A DNA stretch of 64,000 nucleotides from Nitrospira sp. (GCA_022226935.1 CP092081.1:1382386-1446385), one strand, 5' to 3'. Shown: positions 26,733 to 36,780, counted from the stretch's first letter. Numbers and translations: made by a program. The notes: generated by a model not told the origin, from the sequence alone.

Positions 26733-27388
26733 GTTTCGTTCAGCACCTGCTTCGTCGTTTTGAAGTGCAACTTCGCGATGGTACTCAGTCGGTCCTGCCC
26801 GTACTTCTTCACCACCATACGTCCGGCCAATTCCACGGCCGGAGATGCGCCCTTGGGTAGGGTGGTGTGTAATTCCTGTGAGAGCCGTTGGAGGCGCAGA
26901 AGAAATTCCGCGCGGGCAAGAATTGAGGCGGCCGCCACGGCCAGGTCTGCTTCCGCTTTCGTGCGTTGCACCAACCGGATCTGCTTTCCCTTCTCCTGAA
27001 GCGCGTTGAGGATCAATCGCTCGTCGCCGAACTGGTCGGCAATCGCCAGATCGCAGTCGACGTGCTGAAGCAGGTTTTCCAGCGCCCGTGCATGGCCCCA
27101 GGCGAGGAGGCGATTGAGGTTGTTGATCTTGGCATAGAGCTCATTGTAGCGCTGCGGGCCGATCGCCACGATGCTGTGGGGGCACACCATCAGGATGTCG
27201 GGGGCCAACTCGAGAATACGCCCATCGGAAATTTTCTTGCTGTCACGGACCTGCATCAGCGCTAGGTCCTGTTCTGATGCCGGTGTGACGAACACGGCGG
27301 CAATCACCAGCGGCCCGAAATAATCGCCTTTGCCGGATTCGTCGATTCCAATTCGATTCAGTGAGGAGAGGGTCGTGGTGGCAGGCAC
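26729..27388 (-). CDS. rnhC: ribonuclease HIII-type enzyme without N-terminal domain
   Basis: A 219-residue RNase H type 2 enzyme that removes RNA from RNA/DNA hybrids. The first active-site motif is DESGKGDYFGPL, the RNase HIII form rather than DEAGRGP of HII. Further acidic residues lie in QVRDSKK and AIADQFG, and the basic KAEADLAVAAASILARAEF helix is conserved. Family HIII proteins normally carry an N-terminal TBP-like substrate-binding domain of about 80 residues, which is absent. The start is a GTG behind GGGAG; further upstream the frame runs through the promoter of the divergent M48 gene. Confidence 0.82.
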   Translation of the reverse strand: MPATTTLSSLNRIGIDESGKGDYFGPLVIAAVFVTPASEQDLALMQVRDSKKISDGRILELAPDILMVCPHSIVAIGPQRYNELYAKINNLNRLLAWGHARALENLLQHVDCDLAIADQFGDERLILNALQEKGKQIRLVQRTKAEADLAVAAASILARAEFLLRLQRLSQELHTTLPKGASPAVELAGRMVVKKYGQDRLSTIAKLHFKTTKQVLNET

Positions 27389-27473
27389 TCGGTGAAACTC
27401 CCAGTGGAAACGGGTGGGGCGGCGCGGTAATCTAGCAGAGCTTACCAGACTGGTCAATTTGCGGAGGCGTGTG

Positions 27474-28364
27474 ATGAAGATGAAATCGAACCGTGAGGGG
27501 TGGTCGAACTCTGCTCTGCCATCTAACATGCTGTGGCTGTGCTTCGGCATTGTGACCATGTTGGTGACGACTGGTTGCCAAACCAATCCCTACACCGGAC
27601 GATGGCAGCTGATGATGATGCCGATGTCGCAGGAAGTGCAGATGGGGGCCCAGGCCTACGCTGACGTCAAGAGCGACCCCAAAATGAGGCCCTCCACCGA
27701 TCCGCGAGAGATCGAACCGGTCAAGCGCGTCGCCGCGAGAGTGATCGAGGCTGCTAAACGATCCAAATATAGCGACGTGGCCAATGAATTTGAATGGGAA
27801 GTGACGGTCATCAAAGATGATAAGACCATGAACGCGTTTGCTCTGCCGGGCGGCAAAATCGCAGTGTATACCGGAATTTTCCCCGTGGCCAAGACCGAGG
27901 CCGGACTTGCGGCGGTGATGGGACATGAAGTCGTCCATGCGTTGGCTCGGCACGGCGGAGAACGGATGAGTCAGAACACACTGGCGCAGACGACCTTGCA
28001 AGCGATCGGCATCGCGCTGGGGGTGAGCGGCGCCAATCCGGTTCTCTCGCAGGCGGGGATGGCGGCACTGGGTGTTGGTGCACAGGTGGGGGTGTTGCTT
28101 CCGTTCAGTCGCAAACACGAATCAGAGGCAGACTATGTCGGCGTGTTGCTGGCGGCAGATGCCGGCTATGACCCGCGTGAAGCGATCCAATTGTGGCAAA
28201 GAATGGGCGAGATGTCCGGGGGGAAATCTCCGTCCGAATTTATGTCCACACACCCGAGCCATGAAACCAGAATTCAACAACTGGAGGAGTGGATGGCTGA
28301 GGCGATGCCGATTTATCAATCGAAGCCGCCCGCACCGAACCACGAGTTGCCCGCATTGCATTAA
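27474..28364 (+). CDS. M48-family metalloprotease lipoprotein
   Basis: A 296-residue periplasmic protease. A lipoprotein signal (LWLCFGIVTMLVTTGC, Cys about residue 35) is followed by a catalytic domain with HEVVH (in VMGHEVVHALARHGGERMSQ, about residue 151) and the third zinc ligand in HESEADYVG. This is the LoiP/BepA type, which degrades or helps fold outer-membrane proteins. The start is the ATG behind GGAGG; an upstream frame extension to 27414 lacks support. It is divergent from the RNase HIII gene with about 85 nt between. Confidence 0.9.
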   Translation: MKMKSNREGWSNSALPSNMLWLCFGIVTMLVTTGCQTNPYTGRWQLMMMPMSQEVQMGAQAYADVKSDPKMRPSTDPREIEPVKRVAARVIEAAKRSKYSDVANEFEWEVTVIKDDKTMNAFALPGGKIAVYTGIFPVAKTEAGLAAVMGHEVVHALARHGGERMSQNTLAQTTLQAIGIALGVSGANPVLSQAGMAALGVGAQVGVLLPFSRKHESEADYVGVLLAADAGYDPREAIQLWQRMGEMSGGKSPSEFMSTHPSHETRIQQLEEWMAEAMPIYQSKPPAPNHELPALH

Positions 28365-28382
28365 GTCCGTCCGGCTTCTCGC

Positions 28383-28411
28383 TTGAATCCCCCTGGAGTG
28401 ACTCGTATACT
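28383..28411 (+). promoter_or_regulatory. promoter of rnpB
   Basis: TTGAAT (28383-28388), a 17-bp spacer and TATACT (28406-28411), placing the start of transcription at about 28418, exactly where the P1 helix of RNase P RNA begins. Confidence 0.8.
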
Positions 28412-28417
28412 TCCTTC

Positions 28418-28851
28418 GCGCGCTGGGGGGACACGGGTGCTCGCTCGTCGAGCGTGCTCGGCGGGAGGAAAGTCCGGACTCCAAGGGCAAGGACGCTGGA
28501 TAACGTCCAGGCGGAGCGATCCGACACCAGCACCACAGAAAACAAACCGCCGATGGCCGCGTGAGGGATTTTGGTCACTCACAGCGGCTCAGGTAAGGGT
28601 GAAACGGCGGGGTAAGAGCCCACCGCGGTGATGGCGACATCAACGGCACGGTAAGCGTCGTCCGGAGCAAGACCAAATAGGGAGACGCCCGAGGGCTCGT
28701 AAGAGCTCAGCGGAAAGGCCGGCCCGGCCGAAGTCTCCGGGTAGGTTGCTTGAGGCTCGGGGCAACTCGAGTCCCAGAGAAATGATCACCCCCGTGTGAG
28801 CGCAAGCTTCATGCGGGACAGAATCCGGCTTATAGGGTCTCTCCAACGCGC
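28418..28851 (+). ncRNA. rnpB: RNase P RNA (bacterial type A)
   Basis: The catalytic RNA that trims 5' leaders from pre-tRNAs. Conserved blocks are visible: GAGGAAAGTCCGGACTCC near the front, GGGTAAGAGCCCACCGCG in the middle, and CAGAGAAATGATCA plus ACAGAATCCGGCTTA near the end. The ends are set by the P1 helix: 28418-28432 pairs with 28837-28851 over 15 positions with one mismatch and a few G-U pairs. A run of seven T follows, serving as terminator. The last 66 nt are antisense to the convergent thioredoxin-like gene. Confidence 0.96.
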
Positions 28852-29082
28852 TTTTTTTATCGCCTTCCGCAGCTCTCCGCCGGTGACCTTGCCGGAAAGA
28901 ATTTCTCGGTCGTTCAGCAGCACCACGGGTATGCGATGACCATATCGCTGCCGGAGGGCTTCATCGTGATCGATATCGACGATCGTCAGATGAAACGCGA
29001 GATCCTCCTGTACCTGGGCCGCCACACGGGCCACCGCGTGGCACAGATGGCATTCGCGACGAGACATGATCGTGAGGCGCAT
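28786..29082 (-). CDS. glutaredoxin/thioredoxin-like protein (CxxC), overlapping rnpB
   Basis: A small thioredoxin-fold protein of about 98 residues. It has an N-terminal beta-strand (RLTIMSR), a CHLC redox motif near residue 12, and the cis-proline strand RIPVVLLND, as in the DUF836 glutaredoxin-like family. The C-terminal basic tail (about 21 codons and the stop) is read from the strand opposite to the 3' end of rnpB. The start is uncertain: ATG at 29082 fits the fold best, with ATG 29091 and GTG 29106 in frame upstream and no strong ribosome site. Confidence 0.78.
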   Translation of the reverse strand: MRLTIMSRRECHLCHAVARVAAQVQEDLAFHLTIVDIDHDEALRQRYGHRIPVVLLNDREILSGKVTGGELRKAIKKARWRDPISRILSRMKLALTRG

Positions 29083-29183
29083 GGAACTCATTGGCAGTAG
29101 GCTCACAACTCGAAGACGTTCCTATATCACGGGGCGATGATCGACACTAGTCTGTCGCACAACGAGTTCCTGTCGTGACTCTC

Positions 29184-29213
29184 TTGACCTCACTTGCGGG
29201 CTGGTGATACGAT
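29184..29213 (+). promoter_or_regulatory. probable promoter of the ilvB operon
   Basis: TTGACC (29184-29189), an 18-bp spacer and TACGAT (29208-29213). It would give a leader of about 125 nt before ilvB, in which I see no attenuator-type leader peptide. Confidence 0.5.
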
Positions 29214-29344
29214 CCGCCATCTTACCCATTGATTTTTCAGAAAGATCGTAGCAGTCTGTGTCGCAAGCAAGAATGACGCAGCGTTGCTGCTCTTTCCAGT
29301 GATGGCACACGTCCTTCGCCATGCTGCGCGAAGGGGAGGGTGAT

Positions 29345-31123
29345 ATGAAGCTCACAGGGTCTGAAATCCTGATCGAATGCTTAAAAGCTGAAGGCGTGAA
29401 AACGATCTTCGCCTTGCCGGGCGGCGTCGTGTTGAAGATTTTCGACATGCTGCACCAGCAGAAAGACATCGAAGTTGTATTGACCCGCCACGAACAGGGT
29501 GCCGGGCATATGGCCGAAGGGTATGCCAAGGCCACCGGGAAAGCCGGCGTCTGTTTAGTGACCTCCGGTCCCGGAATGACCAATGTGATTACCGCGTTGG
29601 CCGATGCCTATATGGATTCAGTTCCCCTTGTGTGTATCAGCGGACAAGTGTCCACGAGTTTGATCGGGAACGATGCGTTTCAGGAAGCGGACAACATCGG
29701 CCTGAGTCGTCCCTGCACCAAGTACAACTTCCTTGTGAAGGATGTGAACGATCTGGCGACGACCATCAAGGAAGCATTTTACATCGCCACAACCGGGCGT
29801 CCCGGACCGGTGCTGGTGGATATTCCGAAAGATGTCTCGTTGGCGAAAGCGGAGTTCACGTACCCCAGCTCCGTGGCGATTCGCGGGTATAACCCGACGT
29901 ATGAGGGCAATAAGTGGCAGATCAAGCAGGCCGCTGAAGCCATCATGAAGGCGAAGAAACCGATTCTGTATGTCGGTGGCGGCGTCGTGTTTTCGCAGGC
30001 GTCAAAAGAGTTGCTTGAATTGGCGGAGATGACGCAGATCCCCGTCGATATGACCTTGATGGGCCTGGGCGCATTCCCCGGCGAACATCCGCAATCGATG
30101 GGAATGTTGGGCATGCACGGGACCTATTGCGCCAATATGGCGGTCCATTATTCCGATCTGGTGATCGCCGTGGGCGCGCGCTTCGATGACCGGGTCACCG
30201 GGAAGGTGTCGGAGTTTTGTCCTTTCGCCAAAGTGATCCATATCGATATCGATCCGACCTCCATCCGCAAGAATATCCACGTCGATATCCCGATCGTGGG
30301 TGATTGTAGGGCGGTGCTGCGGGAGTTGAATCAAATTCTCCGCGCCACGGTCAATGGCAATCAAAAGGATCTTCGCAAACCCTGGTGGGACCAAATCCGT
30401 GAATGGCAGCAGGCGCACCCGCTGGCCTACCAGCAGGAGCCGGATGGAGCGATCAAGCCGCAGCATGTCGTCAAACGGTTGTATGAACTGACGAAGGATC
30501 GTGATCCGATCGTGGCGACCGACGTGGGGCAACATCAGATGTGGACGGCGCAGTATTTTAAACTTGCCCGGCCGAATCGCTGGTTGACGTCGGGTGGATT
30601 AGGCACGATGGGCTTCGGCTTTCCTGCCGCCATGGGGGCCCAGGCTGCCTTCAGGGATCGCTTGGTGCTTTGCGTAGCCGGAGACGGCAGCATTCAGATG
30701 AACATGCAGGAAATGGCTACTGCGGTGGTGTCGAAGCTGCCGGTCAAAATTATCATTTTGAATAATCGTTTCCACGGCATGGTTCGCCAGTGGCAGGACC
30801 TGTTCTACGAAGGGCGCTATGCCTCCAGCTATTTGGACACCACGCCGGATTTTGTGAAATTGGCGGAAGCCTACGGCGCAGTGGGATTGCGCGCCGGCAA
30901 GGTGGGGGACCTCGATGCAGTGTTGAAGGAGGCCATCTCAACCGACAGGCCGGTGGTGGTTGATGTGCCCACCTATCCCTATGAGAATTGTTATCCGATG
31001 ATCCCAGCGGGCGGCTGTAATCACGAGATGATTCTCGCAGATCCGCCTGAGTTGAAACAGCGAATGGCCGGCGTGCCCAGTACCGGATCGGACGAAAACA
31101 AAGATACGATTCTCACGGCGTAG
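29345..31123 (+). CDS. ilvB: acetolactate synthase, large (catalytic) subunit
   Basis: A 592-residue TPP/FAD enzyme joining two pyruvates, or pyruvate and 2-oxobutyrate, in the first common step of valine, leucine and isoleucine synthesis. The catalytic Glu is in LTRHEQGAGHMAEGYA, the FAD region in GARFDDRVTGK, and the TPP/Mg motif in GDGSIQMNMQEM ending in ILNN. The start is set at the ATG behind GGGGAGGG; an upstream in-frame start eight codons away is less well placed. The C-terminal 20 residues are polar. ilvN follows after about 100 nt. Confidence 0.97.
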   Translation: MKLTGSEILIECLKAEGVKTIFALPGGVVLKIFDMLHQQKDIEVVLTRHEQGAGHMAEGYAKATGKAGVCLVTSGPGMTNVITALADAYMDSVPLVCISGQVSTSLIGNDAFQEADNIGLSRPCTKYNFLVKDVNDLATTIKEAFYIATTGRPGPVLVDIPKDVSLAKAEFTYPSSVAIRGYNPTYEGNKWQIKQAAEAIMKAKKPILYVGGGVVFSQASKELLELAEMTQIPVDMTLMGLGAFPGEHPQSMGMLGMHGTYCANMAVHYSDLVIAVGARFDDRVTGKVSEFCPFAKVIHIDIDPTSIRKNIHVDIPIVGDCRAVLRELNQILRATVNGNQKDLRKPWWDQIREWQQAHPLAYQQEPDGAIKPQHVVKRLYELTKDRDPIVATDVGQHQMWTAQYFKLARPNRWLTSGGLGTMGFGFPAAMGAQAAFRDRLVLCVAGDGSIQMNMQEMATAVVSKLPVKIIILNNRFHGMVRQWQDLFYEGRYASSYLDTTPDFVKLAEAYGAVGLRAGKVGDLDAVLKEAISTDRPVVVDVPTYPYENCYPMIPAGGCNHEMILADPPELKQRMAGVPSTGSDENKDTILTA

Positions 31124-31226
31124 GGAGAATGAGCTGACGGCCGACTAGACCGTGCCAAATCGGAGTTCGTAGAGGTAAACCCTCGGCGGACCAGGCAGGA
31201 CTCGGTGGTGAGCTTATGGAAATTCC

Positions 31227-31745
31227 ATGGAACACATTATTTCAGTGACCGTTGAAAATAAATTTGGCGTGTTATCGCGCGTGGCTGGGTTGTTCAGCGG
31301 CCGCGGATTCAATATCGAAAGTCTGTCGGTTGCGCCAACCCTTGATCCGTCCATGTCCCAGATGACCATCGTCACGTCAGGGGATGAGCGAATCGTTGAG
31401 CAAATAGTCAAGCAGCTCAACAAGCTGATCGACGTCATCAAGGTCGTGGATCTCAACGAAAGCGAGTTCGTCTCGCGCGAGACCGCGCTGATCAAGGTGC
31501 ATACGAAGGCGGAAGACCGCGCTGAAGCGCTCAGAATTGCCGATATTTTCCGCGCCAATGTGATCGATTCCACGCCGTCGACCTATACCATTGAGGTGAC
31601 GGGCGATCCGAAAAAGCTTGAGGCCATCATCAACTTGCTCCAGCCGCTCGGCATCAAGGAGCTGATCAGGACGGGGCGAGTGGCGATCGCGCGCGAGGCG
31701 ATCCGGTCGGCCGTCAGCCAACCGAAGAAGCTCGCTCGAGAATAG
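31227..31745 (+). CDS. ilvN: acetolactate synthase, small (regulatory) subunit
   Basis: A 172-residue regulatory subunit. The N-terminal ACT domain (HIISVTVENKFGVLSRVAGLFSGRGFNIESLSV, shown by its Gly-Val-Leu and Asn-Ile-Glu-Ser features) binds valine for feedback control, and the C-terminal half has the typical second ferredoxin-like domain (FRANVIDSTPSTYTIEVTGD). It stimulates and confers feedback inhibition on IlvB. It is also called ilvH in other species. It is followed by ilvC after 67 nt. Confidence 0.96.
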   Translation: MEHIISVTVENKFGVLSRVAGLFSGRGFNIESLSVAPTLDPSMSQMTIVTSGDERIVEQIVKQLNKLIDVIKVVDLNESEFVSRETALIKVHTKAEDRAEALRIADIFRANVIDSTPSTYTIEVTGDPKKLEAIINLLQPLGIKELIRTGRVAIAREAIRSAVSQPKKLARE

Positions 31746-31809
31746 CGCGCGCATCCTCTCTGTGCACCAATCGTTTCCATCCATGTGCCTTAAGAACATT
31801 CAGGAGTGA

Positions 31810-32826
<1,017 letters not shown>

Positions 32827-32875
32827 CTCAACCGACGGATTCTTCGTGGTAGCATGATAGAGGGCCTGGAGGGGT

Positions 32876-33526
32876 ATGGCTGATCGAGCCGTCGGAATAC
32901 CGATTGTCAAAGAAGGCTTGCCGTTTGTCGGTGGTCTCGCAGGCGCGACGCTGTTGTCCGGGCTGGCGGGCTGGACCATTCCCACGGTCGTATCGGCTGG
33001 GTTTTTGTTATTTACCGCCTGGTTCTTCAGAAATCCCAGCCGGACCATTCCGCAGCAGCCGGATGTGGTCGTCTCATCCGGAGACGGTAAGGTCATCGCG
33101 ATCGAAGAAGAATTCGAGCCCCGGTATCTGAAGGAAAAAAGCATTCGCGTCACGGTATTTTTGAATGTGTTCGATGTGCACGTGAACCGGATGCCTTGCG
33201 CCGGAACCGTCGAAGGGGTGAGTTACCAACCCGGTCAGTTCCTCGTGGCGAGCAAGCCGGAAGCGACGCTCCGTAACGAACAAAATGCCGTGATGCTGAA
33301 GACCGAGTCGGGAGCGAAGGTGTTGTGTGTGCAGGTCGCAGGGCTGATTGCCCGCCGGATCGTCTGTTGGGTCGGGCAGGGCGATCGCGTGCAGCGCGGT
33401 GAACGGTTCGGGTTGATCCGGTTCGGTTCGCGAATGGATACCTTTCTTCCGCTTGGGTCGAAGATTTGCGTCTCGTTGGGCGACCGCGTTAAAGGGGGCG
33501 AAACCATCGTGGGGGAACTCCGATGA
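32876..33526 (+). CDS. psd: phosphatidylserine decarboxylase proenzyme (short form)
   Basis: A 216-residue membrane-associated pyruvoyl enzyme that makes phosphatidylethanolamine. Self-cleavage would occur before Ser185 in RFGSRMDTFLP, forming the pyruvoyl group; the small alpha chain is the last 32 residues. Two N-terminal hydrophobic segments (VGGLAGATLLSGLAGW and TVVSAGFLLFTAWFF) anchor it. The VHVNRMP segment is conserved. It overlaps pssA by 4 nt, pairing consecutive enzymes of the phospholipid pathway. Confidence 0.95.
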   Translation: MADRAVGIPIVKEGLPFVGGLAGATLLSGLAGWTIPTVVSAGFLLFTAWFFRNPSRTIPQQPDVVVSSGDGKVIAIEEEFEPRYLKEKSIRVTVFLNVFDVHVNRMPCAGTVEGVSYQPGQFLVASKPEATLRNEQNAVMLKTESGAKVLCVQVAGLIARRIVCWVGQGDRVQRGERFGLIRFGSRMDTFLPLGSKICVSLGDRVKGGETIVGELR

Positions 33527-34326
33527 AATCTCCAACCATGCGACCTCCGTTTGCGAAGGGGCACCGAAAGCGTCAGGCGATGTACCTGATTCCCAACCTC
33601 TGCACAACCGGCAATTTGTTTTGTGGCGTGTTTGCCATCCTGTCCGTGTTCAATGGGCAGCATTTAGTGGCTGCCATCGCCATCCTGGTCGGCATGATTT
33701 TCGACATGTTGGATGGGAAGCTGGCGCGGTTGACGAACAGCACCGGTCAGTTCGGTATCGAGTACGACTCTCTCTCTGATGTGGTGTCCTTCGGCGTCGC
33801 GCCGGGCGTGTTGATTTATTCTTACGCGCTGAGTGGACAGGGCATGTTTGGTGTGGCGGTCATGTTCGCCTATGTCGCCATGGGCGCTGTGCGCCTCGCT
33901 CGATTCAATGCCACAGTGAGCACGTCCGACAGCAAGTATTTTACCGGCTTAGCGATTCCGGCGGCTGCGGGTGTCATTGCATCGCTGGTTATCTTTGATC
34001 TCCACATCACCCAGTTGGGGGCGGAAGTGAAACCGCTGCTAATTCTGGTGATTACGTTTGGGCTGGCATTTCTGATGGTCAGTACGATCAAGTATCGCAG
34101 CTTCAAGGATATGAAGTTCCGACGAGGCGATCACTTCACGTATCTCGTGTGGGGAATTTTGGCCTTGATGTTGATTGTCGCGTGGCCTCAAGCTATGCTG
34201 TTTGTGACCTTCACGGGTTATGCAGTGTCAGGTCCGATTGCACGCCTCTGGACGATGATCGCCAAGAGTGCAGGAAAGCCGGTGGCGAAAGGTGATGGAC
34301 CGGTGGTCGAGACAAGAGAGTCGTAA
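33523..34326 (+). CDS. pssA: CDP-diacylglycerol-serine O-phosphatidyltransferase
   Basis: A 267-residue integral membrane enzyme that forms phosphatidylserine. The CDP-alcohol phosphatidyltransferase motif DxxDGxxARxxxxxxxxGxxxDxxxD is present in DMLDGKLARLT through YDSLSD. About six to eight hydrophobic segments follow, including LLILVITFGLAFLMV. The N-terminal 20 residues are basic. It overlaps psd by ATGA and ends just before the T-box leader of leuA. Confidence 0.95.
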   Translation: MKSPTMRPPFAKGHRKRQAMYLIPNLCTTGNLFCGVFAILSVFNGQHLVAAIAILVGMIFDMLDGKLARLTNSTGQFGIEYDSLSDVVSFGVAPGVLIYSYALSGQGMFGVAVMFAYVAMGAVRLARFNATVSTSDSKYFTGLAIPAAAGVIASLVIFDLHITQLGAEVKPLLILVITFGLAFLMVSTIKYRSFKDMKFRRGDHFTYLVWGILALMLIVAWPQAMLFVTFTGYAVSGPIARLWTMIAKSAGKPVAKGDGPVVETRES

Positions 34327-34334
34327 CGGCATTG

Positions 34335-34593
34335 ACGAGGAGTAGTAGGGAGCGTAAACCGAATCGAGAGAGCTGGTGGACGGTGCGAACCAGCCGGTTG
34401 CCTCCTGAACTCGCCTCCGAGCCGGACTTGTGAAGCCTCATGATGAGGTGGTAATGAGTCCCGAATGATCCGCGTCACGGATTTAATGAGGGTGTCTGGT
34501 GAAGGCTGTCTTCATCCGGCGCTGAATCAGGGTGGTACCACGAAGCTCGCAAGGCCTTCGTCCCTGTCCAGGGGCGGAGGCTTTTTTATTTTT
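34335..34593 (+). promoter_or_regulatory. T-box riboswitch (leucine type) upstream of leuA, with terminator
   Basis: Stem I is recognisable: AGTAGTA in a 5' internal loop (34341-34347), the distal hairpin CTGGT/ACCAG with GGTGGACGGTG, and a 3' internal loop reading TGAACTCG. The probable specifier is CTC (Leu) at 34410-34412. The invariant T-box AGGGTGGTACCACG is at 34529-34542. The terminator is a 13-bp helix between 34553-34565 and 34569-34581 (two G-U pairs) followed by CTTTTTTATTTTT. Uncharged tRNA-Leu would hold the antiterminator and let leuA be transcribed. Confidence 0.88.
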
Positions 34594-34619
34594 CGAATGC
34601 TGAAACAGGTGTCCGGCTT

Positions 34620-34700
34620 CGTTCTCGGCTTGGAAACGTCCTCGACGTACCGCAAGGGTACGCCTCCGGTGTTTCCTTCGCCTGCGGCCTCGCCAGCCTA
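34620..34700. repeat. imperfect hairpin element between the T-box and leuA
   Basis: GGAAAC at 34632-34637 is mirrored by GTTTCC further on, and CGTACC pairs with GGTACG around a GCAA loop (about 34646-34663). Together they make an imperfect long hairpin downstream of the terminator. Its form suggests a dispersed intergenic repeat; I see no second copy in this window. Confidence 0.4.
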
Positions 34701-34749
34701 TCTGTTTGAGCATTCTGTACGATGCGAGTAACGAAGGAGGAGGTAGGCC

Positions 34750-36297
34750 ATGACTCGGATGATCAGAATATTCGACACGACGTTGCGGGACGGCGAGCAA
34801 TCGCCGGGCGCGAGCATGAACGTCGAAGAGAAACTTATGATCGCCAAGCAGCTGGCACGCCTCGGCGTGGATATTATCGAGGCCGGGTTTGCCTACAGCT
34901 CGCCTGGCGATTTCGACGCGGTGAGACGGATCGCCCTGGGGGTGGAGGGACCGGTAGTCTGCAGCCTGGCGCGGGCCAGGCCGGAAGACATCACGCGTGC
35001 GTCGGAAGCCTTGAAAGGCGCGCCGAAGGTGCGCATTCATACATTCCTCTCCACGTCGGATATCCATTTGAAGCATCAGTTTCGGATGACACGCGAAGAA
35101 GCAAAGAAACGAGCTGTAGAGATGGTGCAATTGGCGCGCACCTACGTCGATGACGTTGAGTTTTCTCCCATGGACGCCAGCCGGTCGGACCCAGCGTATC
35201 TCTGTGAAGTGATTGAGGCGGTGATTGCCGCTGGTGCCGGAACAATCAACATTCCCGACACGGTGGGGTATGCGGTCCCGCAAGAGTTCGGAGGACTGAT
35301 CAAGCGAATTAAGGACACGGTGCCGAACAGCGGCCAGGCAGTCATTTCCGTGCATTGTCACAATGATTTGGGCATGGCGGTGGCCAATAGTCTCTCCGCA
35401 GTGGTGGCGGGGGCCGGCCAGGTCGAATGCACCATCAACGGGATCGGCGAACGAGCCGGCAATACCTCGCTGGAAGAAATTGTGATGGGGCTTCGGACGC
35501 GCCGGGATTGGTACGGGGCCGACACGAAGGTCGTGACAGAAGAGATATCCAAAACCAGCCGCCTGGTGAGCAAGATCACCGGCATGGTCATTCAGCCGAA
35601 CAAGGCCATCGTGGGGGCGAATGCGTTTGCCCATACGTCAGGCATTCATCAAGACGGCTTGCTCAAAGATAAGACCACCTATGAGATCATGCGCCCGGAG
35701 TCGGTGGGGCTGGAGCAAGTCAAGTTGGTGATGGGCAAATTGTCAGGCCGCCATGCGTTCCGGCAGCGGCTGGAAGACTTGGGCTATAAGCTGACGGAGG
35801 ACGAGGTCAATCACGCCTTTGAACGCTTCAAGCGGCTGGCGGATCAAAAGAAAGAAATTTACGAGGAAGACCTCGAGGTCATCATCTCCGAAGAAGTGGC
35901 CAAGATGTCCGAACGAGTGGTCCTGAAGTCGTTTCAGGTCGAAAGTGGAACCAATAAGACGCCGAAAGCCACAGTCGAACTGGAGATTGACGGGAAGGTG
36001 GTGTCGCACAGTGGAACGGGCGATGGACCGGTGGACGCGGTCTACCGGACGATTGCCGCCATGACGCAAACCAAGAGCAAGCTGCTGATGTTCGGGGTGA
36101 ATGCCATCACCGGCGGGACAGATGCACAAGGAGAAGTTTCAGTGCGGCTCGAAGAAGATGGCCGGACCGTCTCGGGTCATGGAGCGGATACGGACATCAT
36201 CACCGCGGCTGCCAGGGCCTATCTGAATGCGCTCAATAAGCTGGCGTATTTTGCGGCTAAGCAGGCTGAGGGGATTCATAAGGTCAGCTTGATTTGA
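34750..36297 (+). CDS. leuA: 2-isopropylmalate synthase
   Basis: A 515-residue enzyme that joins acetyl-CoA to 2-oxoisovalerate, committing carbon to leucine. The catalytic TIM barrel starts with [17 protein letters not shown] and has [16 protein letters not shown] and [18 protein letters not shown] as metal and substrate segments. The C-terminal regulatory domain (about residues 400-510) would bind leucine for feedback inhibition. Ribosome site GGAGGAGG. Transcription is gated by the T-box leader upstream, so charging of tRNA-Leu and leucine itself would control it at two levels. Confidence 0.97.
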   Translation: MTRMIRIFDTTLRDGEQSPGASMNVEEKLMIAKQLARLGVDIIEAGFAYSSPGDFDAVRRIALGVEGPVVCSLARARPEDITRASEALKGAPKVRIHTFLSTSDIHLKHQFRMTREEAKKRAVEMVQLARTYVDDVEFSPMDASRSDPAYLCEVIEAVIAAGAGTINIPDTVGYAVPQEFGGLIKRIKDTVPNSGQAVISVHCHNDLGMAVANSLSAVVAGAGQVECTINGIGERAGNTSLEEIVMGLRTRRDWYGADTKVVTEEISKTSRLVSKITGMVIQPNKAIVGANAFAHTSGIHQDGLLKDKTTYEIMRPESVGLEQVKLVMGKLSGRHAFRQRLEDLGYKLTEDEVNHAFERFKRLADQKKEIYEEDLEVIISEEVAKMSERVVLKSFQVESGTNKTPKATVELEIDGKVVSHSGTGDGPVDAVYRTIAAMTQTKSKLLMFGVNAITGGTDAQGEVSVRLEEDGRTVSGHGADTDIITAAARAYLNALNKLAYFAAKQAEGIHKVSLI

Positions 36298-36325
36298 TCC
36301 CAACCTGCAAGGTAGATTCCTCCGT

Positions 36326-36352
36326 CCTGACCAGCGCATCGTGCTGGTCAGG
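36326..36352. terminator. perfect hairpin after leuA
   Basis: CCTGACCAGC (36326-36335) pairs perfectly with 36343-36352 around a 7-nt loop. No T-run follows directly, so this may be an mRNA-stabilising or weak terminator element between leuA and the cupin gene. Confidence 0.45.
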
Positions 36353-36399
36353 GCGGGGCGACATCTTTTCTTGTCCCCTATCGTCATAATCGGCACACG

Positions 36400-36762
36400 A
36401 TGTTCAGCACGCACCTTCAACAATGCCCTGAATTTCTGGCGGGCGATCACACGAGATTGCGGGAATTGCTGCATCCGGGAAAGGCCGCGCTGGAACTAAG
36501 CTATAGCCTCGCCCATGGATTGCTCGATCCGGGCAAGCAGTCCCTGTGGCATCGCCTGAAATCGTCCGAGGTGTATTACTTCATCGCCGGGCGTGGGGTC
36601 ATGAAGGTGGACGAGGCATCGATGGCGGTTCAGGCTGGCTCCGTCATTTATGTGCCGCCGGGCGCCAAGCAGTCCCTGGTCAATACCGGAACAGAATCGA
36701 TCGAGTTTCTCTGCCTGGTCGATCCCGCCTGGAAGGCGGAAGATGAGGCGGTCGTTGAATAG
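36400..36762 (+). CDS. cupin-domain protein
   Basis: A 120-residue single cupin. The metal-binding motifs are HRLKSSEVYYFIAGRGVMKV (first) and PPGAKQSLVNTG (second), though the usual GxHxH of motif 1 is reduced to one His. Such proteins range from sugar epimerases to storage-type binders, and no substrate can be named. It lies between leuA and leuB, 18 nt before the latter, so it is probably in the leucine transcript. Confidence 0.85.
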   Translation: MFSTHLQQCPEFLAGDHTRLRELLHPGKAALELSYSLAHGLLDPGKQSLWHRLKSSEVYYFIAGRGVMKVDEASMAVQAGSVIYVPPGAKQSLVNTGTESIEFLCLVDPAWKAEDEAVVE

Positions 36763-36780
36763 CCGAGAGGAGAGCGTGAC

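Noticed and set aside
34465-34731. An 88-residue frame inside the leuA leader
   Set aside because: It covers the T-box antiterminator and terminator, which are RNA elements, and has no ribosome site; not a gene.
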